Source: Segatella copri (GTDB lineage Bacteria > Bacteroidota > Bacteroidia > Bacteroidales > Bacteroidaceae). Taken from it: a DNA stretch of 46,028 nucleotides. The position numbers and the translations under genes were made by a program. Shown one piece after another: positions 8,901 to 17,082 of this stretch. Location of the stretch: assembly GCF_009494395.1 (NCBI RefSeq), contig NZ_VZCB01000033.1, positions 1 through 46,028 on the forward strand, written 5' to 3'. Position 1 is the stretch's first letter. Every line of letters begins with the position of its first letter. The notes under the pieces are model-generated. The model ran no database searches and was not told the origin of the DNA. It was given only the letters and a program-made list of their open reading frames with translations.

Positions 8901-9130
8901 GCACCCTGCCTGATGGTGAATTGCGGCATCTCCTGCTTGGGCATGATGCAGATGCCGAGTATGCCTAGAAATACGAGCATGCCCATCAGAAGTATCACGA
9001 TGTTGTGGTTGCACATCGCCGACTCGATGAACGAGCGCTTGATGATGCGGTTGGGCTTCCTGGTGATGCGTGCCTTGATGTGGTCGCGAAGGGCGGTGTC
9101 TCTCTCCGGCTTGTTTGTCTCTTGATTCAT
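5978..9130 (-). CDS. RND-family efflux transporter, inner-membrane pump
   Basis: A 1050-residue AcrB-like protein of the resistance-nodulation-division superfamily. TM1 lies near residues 44-62, the repeated porter (periplasmic) domains follow TM1 and TM7, and the proton-relay pair is seen in GMVVDDSVVIIDN (about D432-D433). In the second half the TM10 lysine position of AcrB is occupied by Arg (LMGILVRNGIIMLDYA), as in some other RND branches. It would expel small molecules in exchange for protons, working with the adaptor encoded just upstream. An in-frame GTG lies five codons earlier, but ATG at 9130 is preferred because GGAGGG stands at proper distance before it. The adaptor gene ends 20 bases upstream, so the two form an operon. 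No TolC-like channel gene is in the window. Substrate cannot be told. Confidence 0.93.
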   Translation of the reverse strand: MNQETNKPERDTALRDHIKARITRKPNRIIKRSFIESAMCNHNIVILLMGMLVFLGILGICIMPKQEMPQFTIRQGACVAVYPGATSGEVEERVAKPLENFIFGYKEVNKKKTYTQSKDGMLIVFLELNDDVEDRDAFWSKFKHGLQAFKSSLPTGVLALQAVDDIADTSALLITMESKQKTYRELNTYIDQLKDRLRRIDAISNLRTYGLENEQISICLDQNKLAKYGIGPYKILNDLALQGFTTVSGNLEMGNLNLPIHITDSYNNERDVAEQIVYSDPKGNIVRLKDIAQIKREYPKLNKYIKSNGNKCVLLSIEMRPGNDIVKMGRDVHKMMDDFEQSLPDDVHINTITDQSKVVSESVLNFLRELLISVISVIIVVILLMPRRVAEVSALSIPITIFSSLGIFYLFGMELNTVTLAALIVTLGMVVDDSVVIIDNYMEKLGHGMSRWHAAIAAPREFFMSVLSATLSISLTFFPFLFTMHGDMGDFVKSFPWAMFIILSISLMVSLLLTPYLQYMVIHQGISSQHKPNARKKPLDYLQMGYTWLLKRCFAFPRTTLAVGIMLVSTGAIIFVHLPQRMMPIAERNQFAVEFYLPSGTTAARTAQVADSMAHILQRDPQVTAVTTFVGQGSPRFHTTYAPQIGGENFAQFIVNTVDNDATEEVLDRYVDRYSNYFPDCYIRFKQMDYNNATYPIEVRVSGDSMGDLKAAARKIEACMHKIEGINLIRTNYEEPLPGIRVTPDATEANRLGVNKTILSADLAIHFGDGIPMATLWEGDYPVKMVLKSENDSDLANEYIPVMGGTSSVPLRQLAKISPDWHDGSIIRRNGVRTISIIGEPLRGFNANQLANELKQEVSKLPLDSSLDWEIGGMAEKDAETLPQVTSGVMIAALIIFFILLFHFKRISLALVNLSSMSLCIFGAAIGLLVTGFDVSLTCILGIVSLMGILVRNGIIMLDYAEELRRDKGLSVKEAAFQAGERRMRPIFLTSAAASVGVLPMMVENNTLWSPMGAVIFFGTLISMVLIATILPVLYWLVFDKHGKYSLRKQ

Positions 9131-9150
9131 ATCTTTTCCCTCCACTTTTT

Positions 9151-10206
9151 TTATCGGTTATCGCTTTTTGCTGTATCTACATTCATTCCTTCCGAAACTT
9201 TCTGCTGGCCATTGATGATAACCTGGTCGCCAGCCTTCAGTCCCGAAAGGATGACGATGCCGTCGCCTTCGAAATCGCCGGTAGTTACGGGTTGCTGATG
9301 TGCCTTTCCGTTTACCACGGTCCATACGAATCGGGAGTTATCTACATCCAGTTCAATGCTTTGTGGCGGAACGGTGATGTGGGATGGGGTAGCAGCGCTA
9401 CCCTGCACCTGGGCGTTGCATACCATGCCTGGGAGCAGACGGCCCTGCGGATTGGTGATGCCCACCTTGACATCGTAGGTATGCGAGATGGGGTTGGCAT
9501 CGATGCCTTTTTCTGAAATCGTTCCCCGGAAAATGGCACCCGAAAGAGCGGCTACCGTCAGTTTCACCTTGTCGCCCACGTGCAGATGAGATATTTCAGC
9601 TTCGGGTACGGATACCTTGGCGTTGACTTGTGCCACATTGGCGAGTTTCAGCACAGGCTGTCCGGGGAGCACGTAGGTTCCCAAGTCCACGTTCTTGGCA
9701 GCGATGACACCTGCAAAAGGAGCTGTGAGGGTAGAGTGGGAGAGTTGCTGGCGGGCGATGCTTTCAGCCGCCTTTGCCTGTTCCAGTTTGCTTTCTATCT
9801 CCACCCATTTCATATCCGAGATGGTTCCCGACTGGTGCAGGGGCAGGAATCTTCTGTAGGCATCCTGCGCCTGTTTCAGGGTGGTGAGTGTTGCCCGGTG
9901 AGCCTCCTTCACGGTGGTAGGGTTGATGGTGGCGAGCAGCTGTCCCTTGCTCACTCTATCTCCTTCTTCCACCCGTATGGAAGTGATGTTCCCGGCTATC
10001 TCGAAGCTGAGTGTAGATCCCATCTTTTCCTCGATGGTTCCCACATAGTCTTTCGTTCCCCCCAGATTTGTATTCCCCACGGAGATAGTCTCAACTTTCA
10101 CGTTTTTCTTCTCTAGCTTCCTGGATTTTTCGGTGCATCCCGCCAGCATCATACAGCTGATAATGAATGCGACAAGCCATCCCGTTATAACATCTTTCTG
10201 TTTCAT
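9151..10206 (-). CDS. RND efflux periplasmic adaptor (membrane-fusion protein), lipoprotein
   Basis: A 351-residue adaptor. The signal peptide ends in a lipobox with Cys24 (MMLAGC), so it is lipid-anchored. Next come the split lipoyl/barrel-sandwich segments (FEIAGNITSIRVEEGDRVSK and LTAPFAGVIAAKNVDLGTYV) separated by a short alpha-hairpin rich in A/E/Q/K, then the beta-barrel and membrane-proximal domains. This is the HlyD/AcrA plan. It should link the pump encoded downstream to an outer-membrane channel. The frame is open further upstream, but the -7 box at 10242-10250 lies inside that extension, and the signal peptide fits a start at 10206. No strong Shine-Dalgarno site is visible, as is common in Bacteroidetes. 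Confidence 0.9.
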   Translation of the reverse strand: MKQKDVITGWLVAFIISCMMLAGCTEKSRKLEKKNVKVETISVGNTNLGGTKDYVGTIEEKMGSTLSFEIAGNITSIRVEEGDRVSKGQLLATINPTTVKEAHRATLTTLKQAQDAYRRFLPLHQSGTISDMKWVEIESKLEQAKAAESIARQQLSHSTLTAPFAGVIAAKNVDLGTYVLPGQPVLKLANVAQVNAKVSVPEAEISHLHVGDKVKLTVAALSGAIFRGTISEKGIDANPISHTYDVKVGITNPQGRLLPGMVCNAQVQGSAATPSHITVPPQSIELDVDNSRFVWTVVNGKAHQQPVTTGDFEGDGIVILSGLKAGDQVIINGQQKVSEGMNVDTAKSDNR

Positions 10207-10241
10207 ATTGATTACATTTTGTTGTTTTTTGAAAAGATAAT

Positions 10242-10250
10242 GCAAAGGTA
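10242..10250 (-). promoter_or_regulatory. -7 box of the efflux operon
   Basis: Read on the minus strand the sequence is TACCTTTGC, a perfect TAnnTTTGC, 36 bases before the adaptor ATG. No clear TTTG partner was seen at -33. Confidence 0.65.
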
Positions 10251-10422
10251 TGAATTTTAGCTGAATGCATAGGAAAAATAGGATTAAAAAAATAAAAAAA
10301 CAACCGAACAATCTACACCTTAGACCGAGGGTTGAGTCGATTACAGAAGACAATGTGGAGTCAAATTGCTCCATGACCCGAAAAAATCCTCCAAAAGGAG
10401 TGAGTTTCTCAGATTTAATTTG

Positions 10423-10431
10423 TATCTTTGC
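10423..10431 (+). promoter_or_regulatory. -7 box upstream of the AraC-type regulator
   Basis: TATCTTTGC is a perfect match to the Bacteroidetes -7 consensus. It would give a leader of about 150 bases before the ATG at 10585. The -33 element is weak. Confidence 0.5.
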
Positions 10432-10584
10432 CATGTTATGTCAGAGTTTTGCTTGTTTTCTTTTCGCAACACTAAGATAAGTGAAAATTCTCACATGGCA
10501 AAATCCTGAGCAACTTTTTGTTGTTCTGGGGCTTAAAAGGTTTGATTTATAATAGTGTTGTGGAATTAAGGTTATAACAATATT

Positions 10585-11712
10585 ATGACATCGTTATTCA
10601 TATTGCAACTTGTATGTTGCGTCATTACAGCCATGCTGGCATTGCAATTAGCCATGGCAAGTTTGCAGGTGAGATGGAAGGTGTGGCGCTACGAAATATC
10701 AAGATGGCTTCTTGTTGCATCCATGCTATTCTTCTCCGTCCACTACCTCTTGCAGATGGTTCATGGACTCCGTGCACAAGGTACCGATGTGGGCGCAGCA
10801 TTCAACATACTGTTCTATACCCCAGTGGCATTTGCCATCACTCTCTCCATCATCAACATAGAGAGTACAGGCAGCAAAGTGCGCCGTCATTGTTTGCGTA
10901 GTATGATGGCATATATACTCATCGCCCTAGTTTTCGTCATTGGCATATTCCAAAATCGTAGTTTGCACATTGGCAATATGTTCTATGTGATGCTCGGTCT
11001 TTTTGTGGCTAGCATGGCATATTTTATTTTTGTCATTCGCAAAGAAACAAATACCCAAAGGCAGAAGCTCATGGAAAATTTCGGAAGTGACTTGATTCCA
11101 TACGTGCGCTATTCGCAAGCCAGCATCATTTTGCTATACCTCACTGCTGGACTCCTGCCTGTAGCAATCCTCTTCAATACCTTATTATATATAATAGGTC
11201 CCTTGATGTTACTCTCTGTCATCTTTTTCGTCCACACTTTCATTGCTATGGGCTATTACATCACACCCAAAGGAGTCATTTCTGATGAAAATGATGCAGA
11301 GGCAAAAGTCACGGAAGCAGAAGACATAAATGACGATAAGAACACTCATAGCACAAATATCTTGACAGCTAATAGAAAGATGGAAATAGAATTAGCCCTC
11401 AAGAAATGGTGTGAAGAGGGATGTTATAAGGACTATGAAGTTAGCATCTATTCGTTAGCTACCAAGTTGGGATACAAGAAAATCGAATTGACAGAATACT
11501 TCAATCAGTCAGAATACACCAATTTTAGAACCTGGCTTAGCGACATTCGCTTTAATGAGGCAGTTCGCATGATGAAAGCCAACCCCGAATATAGCATTGA
11601 CGCTATTTCCACAGAGTGCGGTTTCTCATCCCACACATGGATTTATCGTATATTCAAACAGAAAACGGGCATGTCACCTAGCCAATGGCGCCAACAGTTT
11701 GCCTCCATCTAA
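10585..11712 (+). CDS. Membrane-anchored AraC-family transcriptional regulator
   Basis: The first 230 residues contain about six or seven hydrophobic helices (for example 4-24, 38-59, 107-124, 130-150, 201-222), followed by a hydrophilic linker. The last 110 residues are an AraC/HTH_18 DNA-binding domain with both helix-turn-helix motifs: YSLATKLGYKKIELTEYFNQ, then DAISTECGFSSHTWIYRIFK ending in TGMSPSQWRQQF. Such proteins sense a signal at the cytoplasmic membrane and bind paired direct-repeat sites about 21 bp apart. GGAAAGCTACTA-like direct repeats of exactly that spacing lie downstream of this gene and just before the -7 box of the next operon (13779). It is therefore a good candidate activator of genes 13813-17061. 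Now a group II intron separates regulator and target. Confidence 0.87.
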   Translation: MTSLFILQLVCCVITAMLALQLAMASLQVRWKVWRYEISRWLLVASMLFFSVHYLLQMVHGLRAQGTDVGAAFNILFYTPVAFAITLSIINIESTGSKVRRHCLRSMMAYILIALVFVIGIFQNRSLHIGNMFYVMLGLFVASMAYFIFVIRKETNTQRQKLMENFGSDLIPYVRYSQASIILLYLTAGLLPVAILFNTLLYIIGPLMLLSVIFFVHTFIAMGYYITPKGVISDENDAEAKVTEAEDINDDKNTHSTNILTANRKMEIELALKKWCEEGCYKDYEVSIYSLATKLGYKKIELTEYFNQSEYTNFRTWLSDIRFNEAVRMMKANPEYSIDAISTECGFSSHTWIYRIFKQKTGMSPSQWRQQFASI

Positions 11713-11748
11713 ATATGAATTTTTGTAATTTTACATTAAATACTATTT

Positions 11749-11788
11749 AAAAAGTAGTAGTTTTCCTAGGAAAGCTACTACTTTTTTT
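11749..11788 (+). terminator. Terminator of the regulator gene; also carries operator-like arms
   Basis: AAAAAGTAGTAGTTTTCC pairs with GGAAAGCTACTACTTTTT (one G-U pair), followed by further T residues. Its right arm contains TAGGAAAGCTACTA (11767-11780), repeated exactly at 13744-13757 in front of the lipoprotein operon. The group IIC intron begins at 11790, directly after the T-run, the known preferred target of this intron class. Confidence 0.75.
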
Positions 11789-11789
11789 G

Positions 11790-13723
11790 GTACGCTCGGC
11801 ATGAGCATTATCTAACGGGTGCAAGTCCCGAGTAAGCCCTAATAGCGGGAATTACATAGCCAAGAGCAAGGGTGTTCATCGCAAGGTGAAATCTGAAGGA
11901 AGCTGGCGGCAAACATCTGACCTAACGAACAGGAACTTCATATAAGGCATTTAACCATGGATAAGATTGCCGAACAAATCAAAGTCCCATAGCTATTCGG
12001 AATGGTTGGTGTAAATGGAGTAGGTATAAGATGAAAAGATAATGCGCTTATCCGAGGAGGTCTCACGGACGCTTCAAATAGTTTTTTTTTTTTACGAAAG
12101 AAGCGGAGTAAAGCTTGCCGTGAGAAGTCAGCAGACGCCATAGTAGTGCAATACTCGATAACGTTGCATGAAGGGCTGAACCTAAAATTAAACGATAGTA
12201 ACTGAAACATACCTTATGAAGGAAAGAATGCAGAAAACATTATCCCAAGTTAATGGCTGCCCCCAAAGAGATAGGTCGGAAACCGAATGGTATGGGGGAG
12301 TGCAGACCTTCATGTGGATGTGTGAAGACAACATCGTGGAAGTACCATTCGACAAGGAACACCTCTTAGAGCAAATCCTTAGTCCTACAAATCTCAATCG
12401 AGCCTACAAAGCAGTTATGAGAAACAAGGGTTGTGGTGGTATCGACAAGATGTCGTGCGAGCAGTTGCTCCCATGGCTCTTGACCAATAAGGAAGAACTC
12501 ACTCGTTCCTTGATGGACGGCTCTTACCGTCCGAACCCAGTGAAAAGGGTAGAAATACCCAAAGACAATGGCAAGATGCGCCTGTTGGGAATACCTACAG
12601 TAGTAGACCGTCTGGTGCAACAAGCCATAAACCAAGTATTGACTCCCATCTATGAGAACCACTTTTCCAAGACGAGCTACGGTTTTCGTCCGAGACGCGG
12701 ATGCCATGACGCACTACGGGGAGCGCAAAGGATAATCAACGAAGGCTACATATATGTAGTTGACCTTGACCTTGAACGCTTCTTCGATACCGTGAGCCAT
12801 AGCAAACTCATAGAAATTCTCAGTCGTACGATAAAAGACGGCAGAGTGGTCAGTCTTATACACAAATATCTCCGAAGTGGTGTAATGAACAAAGGCTTGT
12901 TTGAAGCGAGCGAGGAAGGAACTCCTCAGGGTGGACCGCTAAGTCCATTGTTGAGTAATATAATGCTCAACGAATTGGATAAAGAACTCGAACGCAGAGG
13001 ACTCCCCTTTGTGCGCTATGCTGATGACTCGATGATATTCTGCAAGTCCAAAAGGGCTGCAATGCGAGTAAAGGAGAGCATAACCCAATTTATAGAGAAT
13101 ACTCTATATCTCAAAGTCAACAAGGAAAAGACCGTAGTGTCATACGTGCGTGGAGTGAAATACCTCGGCTACTCCTTTTATGTGATGAAAGGCAAATGCC
13201 AACTCACGGTGCATTCAAAGTCCAAAGCTAAGATGAAGTCAAGGTTGAAAGAACTGACGAGTCGTAGCAATGGATGGGGATATGCCAAGAGAAAGCAGAA
13301 ACTGAAAGAATATATAAGAGGATGGGTCGGTTATTATCATCTTGCCAATATGAAACGTCTTTTACTTGAAACAGACGAATGGTTAAGACGTAGAATACGC
13401 ATGTGTATATGGAAGGCTTGGAAGAAAGTCAAGACAAAAGTGGCAAACCTCATTAGATGCGGTATTAATAAATACCAAGCATACGAATGGGGTAATACCC
13501 GCAAAGGCTTTTGGCGCATAGCTGACAGTCCTGTATTAACGAGGGCGATAAACAACAATAATCTGCGCTCAGCAGGGTATGCTACTTTAATGGAGGCGTA
13601 TCTCGAATGGTATCCAAAATAGGAACCGCCGTATGCCGAACGGCACGTACGGTGGTGTGAGAGGTCGGTAAACACGAAAGTAGGAGATAAACACCTATGA
13701 TTAGTGTTTACCTCCTACTCGAT
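11790..13723 (+). mobile_element. Group IIC intron, apparently complete
   Basis: The 5' end reads GTACGCTCGGCATGAGCATT, followed by AACGGGTGCAAGTCCCGAG, and near 11901 AGCTGGCGGCAAACATCTGA and GAACTTCATATAAGGC. These match, from memory, conserved blocks of the structurally studied Oceanobacillus iheyensis group IIC ribozyme. Domain IV holds the reverse transcriptase gene (12216-13622). Domain V directly follows the stop codon (about 13623-13660, ACCGCCGTATGCC with GGCACGTACGGTGGT), including the CGC triad typical of IIC rather than AGC. Domain VI is the long hairpin GTAGGAGATAAACAC/GTGTTTACCTCCTAC (about 13680-13718). The 3' end is placed at the AT of CGAT (13722-13723), so it is uncertain by one or two bases. 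All parts look intact, so the element may still be active. It has inserted just after a terminator hairpin. Confidence 0.93.
12216..13622 (+). CDS. ltrA: Group II intron-encoded reverse transcriptase/maturase
   Basis: A 468-residue LtrA-like protein without an HNH endonuclease domain, as usual for the IIC class. The RT domain shows RLLGIPTVVDRLVQQAI, SYGFRPRRGCHDA, the catalytic YADD (residues 268-271) and TPQGGPLSPLLSNI. Thumb/maturase domain X follows, then the maturase C-terminal region (WGYAKRKQKLKEYIRGWVGY, MCIWKAWKKVKTKVANLIRC). The protein splices its own intron RNA and copies it into DNA at the target. No stop or frameshift is visible. An ATG at 12228 is an alternative start with GGAAAG in front; this removes only four residues. 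Confidence 0.95.
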   Translation: MKERMQKTLSQVNGCPQRDRSETEWYGGVQTFMWMCEDNIVEVPFDKEHLLEQILSPTNLNRAYKAVMRNKGCGGIDKMSCEQLLPWLLTNKEELTRSLMDGSYRPNPVKRVEIPKDNGKMRLLGIPTVVDRLVQQAINQVLTPIYENHFSKTSYGFRPRRGCHDALRGAQRIINEGYIYVVDLDLERFFDTVSHSKLIEILSRTIKDGRVVSLIHKYLRSGVMNKGLFEASEEGTPQGGPLSPLLSNIMLNELDKELERRGLPFVRYADDSMIFCKSKRAAMRVKESITQFIENTLYLKVNKEKTVVSYVRGVKYLGYSFYVMKGKCQLTVHSKSKAKMKSRLKELTSRSNGWGYAKRKQKLKEYIRGWVGYYHLANMKRLLLETDEWLRRRIRMCIWKAWKKVKTKVANLIRCGINKYQAYEWGNTRKGFWRIADSPVLTRAINNNNLRSAGYATLMEAYLEWYPK

Positions 13724-13724
13724 T

Positions 13725-13766
13725 GGAAAAGCTACAACTACCATAGGAAAGCTACTATCACTTTCA
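13725..13766 (+). promoter_or_regulatory. 21-bp direct repeats, candidate AraC-type operator
   Basis: GGAAAAGCTACAACTA (13725) and GGAAAGCTACTA (13746) are spaced by 21 bp and end 12 bases before the -7 box at 13779. A third copy at 11769 would stand 21-22 bp upstream once the intron is removed. Confidence 0.55.
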
Positions 13767-13778
13767 AAATAAAAAAGC

Positions 13779-13787
13779 TATTTTTGC
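13779..13787 (+). promoter_or_regulatory. -7 box of the lipoprotein operon
   Basis: TATTTTTGC is a perfect TAnnTTTGC. The -33 position has no TTG, as expected of a promoter that needs an activator. The start codon at 13813 follows by 25 bases. Confidence 0.6.
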
Positions 13788-13812
13788 AATCGAATCAATA
13801 ACATAACAGATA

Positions 13813-14076
13813 ATGAAAATGACAAGAGCAGAACCAACCATTTCAATTTCAGATGAAAATCTCATCATGATTGTTGTAGTGATCGTGACTGTGATTATCA
13901 TAGTGTTCATCCTTGTGATGATACGCGACTACCGTCTCTATCTTGGGAATCATTGGAAAAAAAAATTCAGTTTCGCTGATTTCGTCAAGCAAGAACAATT
14001 CTATATTTATATACTGTTGTTCTTCCTTCTTTTGGTAGGTTCGGAATTGTTGTTACAAAACGAGTATTCATTTTAA
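13813..14076 (+). CDS. Small membrane protein, two transmembrane helices
   Basis: An 87-residue protein with a very hydrophobic helix at about residues 17-36 (IMIVVVIVTVIIIVFILVMI), a basic, aromatic loop (RDYRLYLGNHWKKKFSFADF) and a second helix at about 63-77 (YIYILLFFLLLVGSEL). No family is recognised. It is the first gene of the operon, 14 bases before the lipoprotein at 14091, and follows the AraC-operator-like repeats and a good -7 box. It could be an inner-membrane partner of the two lipoproteins or of the membrane-bound regulator; both are inference. Confidence 0.65.
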   Translation: MKMTRAEPTISISDENLIMIVVVIVTVIIIVFILVMIRDYRLYLGNHWKKKFSFADFVKQEQFYIYILLFFLLLVGSELLLQNEYSF

Positions 14077-14090
14077 AACAATAAATAATT

Positions 14091-15728
14091 ATGAAAAAAT
14101 CGTATCTATCATTATTCATCCTCGCAATAGGAGCGGCGATGTTTACTGCTTGTTCAGACGATGACAACAATGGGGAAAACGGAAATCCCAACATTCCTCT
14201 GGCAGAACTATCCAAGCCAAAGGCAAACCCTTGGCTGGCACAAGAGGAATACAGCATCACCCATTTCAATTCGGCTCAGACCGATGCTTTCACTGCAAAA
14301 GTAAAGGACGGCACGTTCTATGCCGACCTGACGAAATGCAAGACAACAAGCAGCGGTCCTGTGAACCTCATGACGCTCGCATCCACTTCCCCAAAATATA
14401 TGTGGGGAATGAGCAGCGACAGAGTGTCTATCATAGACGTATCCAACGGCAATTTTGAAAGACTCGCAGAAGCTGGTTTGCCTGGAATAACAATGAAGAA
14501 TCAAGAACAGCTCAATATCTTGACATCCAGCTACTCGTCTTACTCAGAACTTGCAACAGCCGTAACCGGAGTGCTAGGTGCTGCCCCACAGATGTCTATA
14601 GCCAATGGAAACTATGTGTTGTGCGACAAGGACAACTATGTATATACCAATGCTGGACATATCATGGCAAGATACAAGCTGAAGAACCCAAATAATCCGA
14701 AGGATGGCATAGAACTAGACAGTCAGATTAAGCTCACACCGTATATCAACAACTCTTACACGCTGGTGGGAGCTACCATGACATACGATGGACATTTGCT
14801 CGTGGCGGCACAGAATGCTCTTGTTGTACTCAACCGTGAGTTGACCACGGTAGAAGATACCTATCCACTGGCAAGCATCCAAATATTGACGAACTCAATA
14901 GCAGTGGATGAGAACGGCGGGGTATATGTGGCAAGCAACGCCAAGGAGGCCAACGGCAAGGGACTCATGCAAAAGCTGATATGCAAGAATGGAAAGTTCT
15001 CTGACAGCGAGAGCGATGGAGCATGGAAAGCCGAGTATGACGGAGGTCCAATGGCACCATGTATCAAGCTCGGATATGGTACAGGAGCAACCCCTACACT
15101 AATGGGATTTGGCAACGACGAGGACAAACTCGTAGTGCTAACAGACGGAGCAAAGAGAATGAAACTCGTAGCTTTCTGGCGTGACGCCATACCTGCCGAT
15201 GCCAAGCCTGTAGATTCCGGCAACAAACGTTTGGCAGGAACGTTCGACATAACGTGCGGATTACCAGCCTCTACCGAATGGGTACAGTCGGAGCAATCCG
15301 TAGTAACCGCAGGATACGACGCTTTTGTGGTGAACAATATCAGCCAGACAACGGAAAAGATAAACGACAAGATTATAGGCGTGCTGGCAATCGGTCCTAC
15401 CATAGAGACTCCTAGAGGTGTTGAATGCGTGAGCTGGAACACAAAGGAGAACAAGTGGGAGGCTAAGTGGACACGTGCTGACGTCAGTTCACCAAGCATG
15501 ATTCCTGCTGTAAGCACATCGTCTGAAATGGTATTCGTAAGTGGATGGAACGATGCCACAGGATGGGAAGTAACCGGACTCGACTGGCGCACCGGCACCA
15601 CACGCCACCGCACAATCCTAGGCAAAGACAATCGGGCCAATGGAGCATATGCCATCATACAGTTCTTTGACAATGGTGACTTACTCTACAACTCGGTATC
15701 TGGACCGTTCAGAGTGGAAATCAAGTAA
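14091..15728 (+). CDS. Lipoprotein, probably beta-propeller, function unknown
   Basis: A 545-residue protein with a lipoprotein signal peptide (lipobox FTAC, Cys21) and an acidic SDDD stretch after the cysteine, which in Bacteroidetes often goes with surface export. The body is beta-rich with recurring blade-like motifs: MWGMSSDRVSIIDVSNGNFE, TMTYDGHLLVAAQNALVVLN, SIAVDENGGVYVASNAK, and later GWEVTGLDWRTG. This pattern fits a six- or seven-bladed propeller of the SMP-30/YncE kind, but no family can be assigned. It lies between a small membrane protein and a second lipoprotein (46-base gap) in one operon. Ligand-binding or enzymatic roles are both possible. Confidence 0.7.
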   Translation: MKKSYLSLFILAIGAAMFTACSDDDNNGENGNPNIPLAELSKPKANPWLAQEEYSITHFNSAQTDAFTAKVKDGTFYADLTKCKTTSSGPVNLMTLASTSPKYMWGMSSDRVSIIDVSNGNFERLAEAGLPGITMKNQEQLNILTSSYSSYSELATAVTGVLGAAPQMSIANGNYVLCDKDNYVYTNAGHIMARYKLKNPNNPKDGIELDSQIKLTPYINNSYTLVGATMTYDGHLLVAAQNALVVLNRELTTVEDTYPLASIQILTNSIAVDENGGVYVASNAKEANGKGLMQKLICKNGKFSDSESDGAWKAEYDGGPMAPCIKLGYGTGATPTLMGFGNDEDKLVVLTDGAKRMKLVAFWRDAIPADAKPVDSGNKRLAGTFDITCGLPASTEWVQSEQSVVTAGYDAFVVNNISQTTEKINDKIIGVLAIGPTIETPRGVECVSWNTKENKWEAKWTRADVSSPSMIPAVSTSSEMVFVSGWNDATGWEVTGLDWRTGTTRHRTILGKDNRANGAYAIIQFFDNGDLLYNSVSGPFRVEIK

Positions 15729-15774
15729 AACAGAGTGAGAACAAAAAGTATATTAATTTAAAAAAACAGGAAGT

Positions 15775-17061
15775 ATGAAAATCAAGCAAATTATCATGAC
15801 CTCATTGCTAAGTTTTATCACGGCAATGACATTCATCGCATGTTCCGATGACGACAGCAACAACGATATAAAAATCCCTACCGTGTCACCTAAGGAGCAA
15901 TGGGGCGCAACCCTGAAAGGTGATGGTGAAGTTCTCGGAGCATACCCGGACTTATATTCCAATTATTGGGAATACACCTATGAGATAGATAAAAACAGTG
16001 ACAAGATTCTATGCCTGAAAGGAGAATATCCTCATTGCAGATATTTCAGCATATCACTATACAATGATAAGACAGGAGACGTTTTTGCAGGCATCGATGA
16101 CCAGGACATCTCGGCAGATAACGGAAGCACGAATCCTTTCGTCGCAACCACTTCTGGAAAGAACTATTTCACCCTCTATGTGGTGCCAAACGGAACGTCA
16201 CAAAGCGTAATAGACAAACTTGGAGAGAATGTGGTGAAAGTTAAAGAAGGTGTGAACAAAGTAGCTGTAGTTCTCAGACATTACCTGGGCACTACTGCCG
16301 ATGGAAGCCAAAAAGATGAATACGCAGGAGTAGAACTGCCAGCCATCACTGCACTCGACATGAACTTGCATGAGACCTACGTGCCAGAACACGTTGTATC
16401 AAATGTCTATAAGATAACATCGAAGGTGTTTACACAGAAATCCGACGAAAACAGGGAGATGCCATTCTTCCTTGCTCCAGTTAGCATGTACTATCCAAAC
16501 AACTCCACGGCATACCTTTATGGAAGAACGCACTTGCGCGAGGACTCTGTGCTCACATTCTCCTTCATACCGGCCACAGTGCCAACAAAGCCTGAGGAAT
16601 ACAGAAAAGCTGTGACACGTTACTGGTCTATCTGCATTGGCTCAGCAAGCGACACACGCTCATATATGTCTATATATGATGCGAAGGCTCGCTATGCCGA
16701 TGGCAAGAAAGCAACATTTGTGGTTTGCCTGAAAAAGAATCCTAAGCTATCAGCCATACAGAGCAAGGTGAACGAAATGAATGCCAACGGAGAATATGTC
16801 AATCTCTTCGTTTGGGACAGTGAGAAAAAGAACATAGACGGCAATCCTATCGGAGAGATTGTGGCTGTCATGTACAGGAACATTCTTCCAGACAGGAAAT
16901 GGATACACTCCATCGCAACCATGACACCTACTGCTTACAAGGATAAGACTGGCGAACCTATCGACCATGTGACCGATCCCGACAAGCAGCTTGCTCACAA
17001 AGCTCTTGGCGACTATGGACCACTTGGTGTAAAGGTAAGCAACGATGATTTCTTGCAGTAA
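15775..17061 (+). CDS. Lipoprotein of unknown function, DUF1254/DUF1214-like layout
   Basis: A 428-residue lipoprotein (MTFIAC, Cys23) with acidic residues after the cysteine. Motifs such as LCLKGEYPHCRYFSISLYND, the NPF after an acidic GIDDQD segment, and AVTRYWSICIGSASDTRSYM recall the overall arrangement of DUF1254/DUF1214 secreted proteins, though the resemblance is weak and from memory. It is the last gene of the operon and ends before a strong terminator at 17083. Together with the propeller-like lipoprotein it probably forms a surface or periplasmic pair controlled by the upstream AraC-type regulator. Confidence 0.65.
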   Translation: MKIKQIIMTSLLSFITAMTFIACSDDDSNNDIKIPTVSPKEQWGATLKGDGEVLGAYPDLYSNYWEYTYEIDKNSDKILCLKGEYPHCRYFSISLYNDKTGDVFAGIDDQDISADNGSTNPFVATTSGKNYFTLYVVPNGTSQSVIDKLGENVVKVKEGVNKVAVVLRHYLGTTADGSQKDEYAGVELPAITALDMNLHETYVPEHVVSNVYKITSKVFTQKSDENREMPFFLAPVSMYYPNNSTAYLYGRTHLREDSVLTFSFIPATVPTKPEEYRKAVTRYWSICIGSASDTRSYMSIYDAKARYADGKKATFVVCLKKNPKLSAIQSKVNEMNANGEYVNLFVWDSEKKNIDGNPIGEIVAVMYRNILPDRKWIHSIATMTPTAYKDKTGEPIDHVTDPDKQLAHKALGDYGPLGVKVSNDDFLQ

Positions 17062-17082
17062 TGACCCCAAAGGCACAAAAAA

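Noticed and set aside
9151..10434. Adaptor protein of 427 residues starting at 10434
   Set aside because: The extension crosses a perfect promoter box, and the lipoprotein signal peptide starts at 10206.
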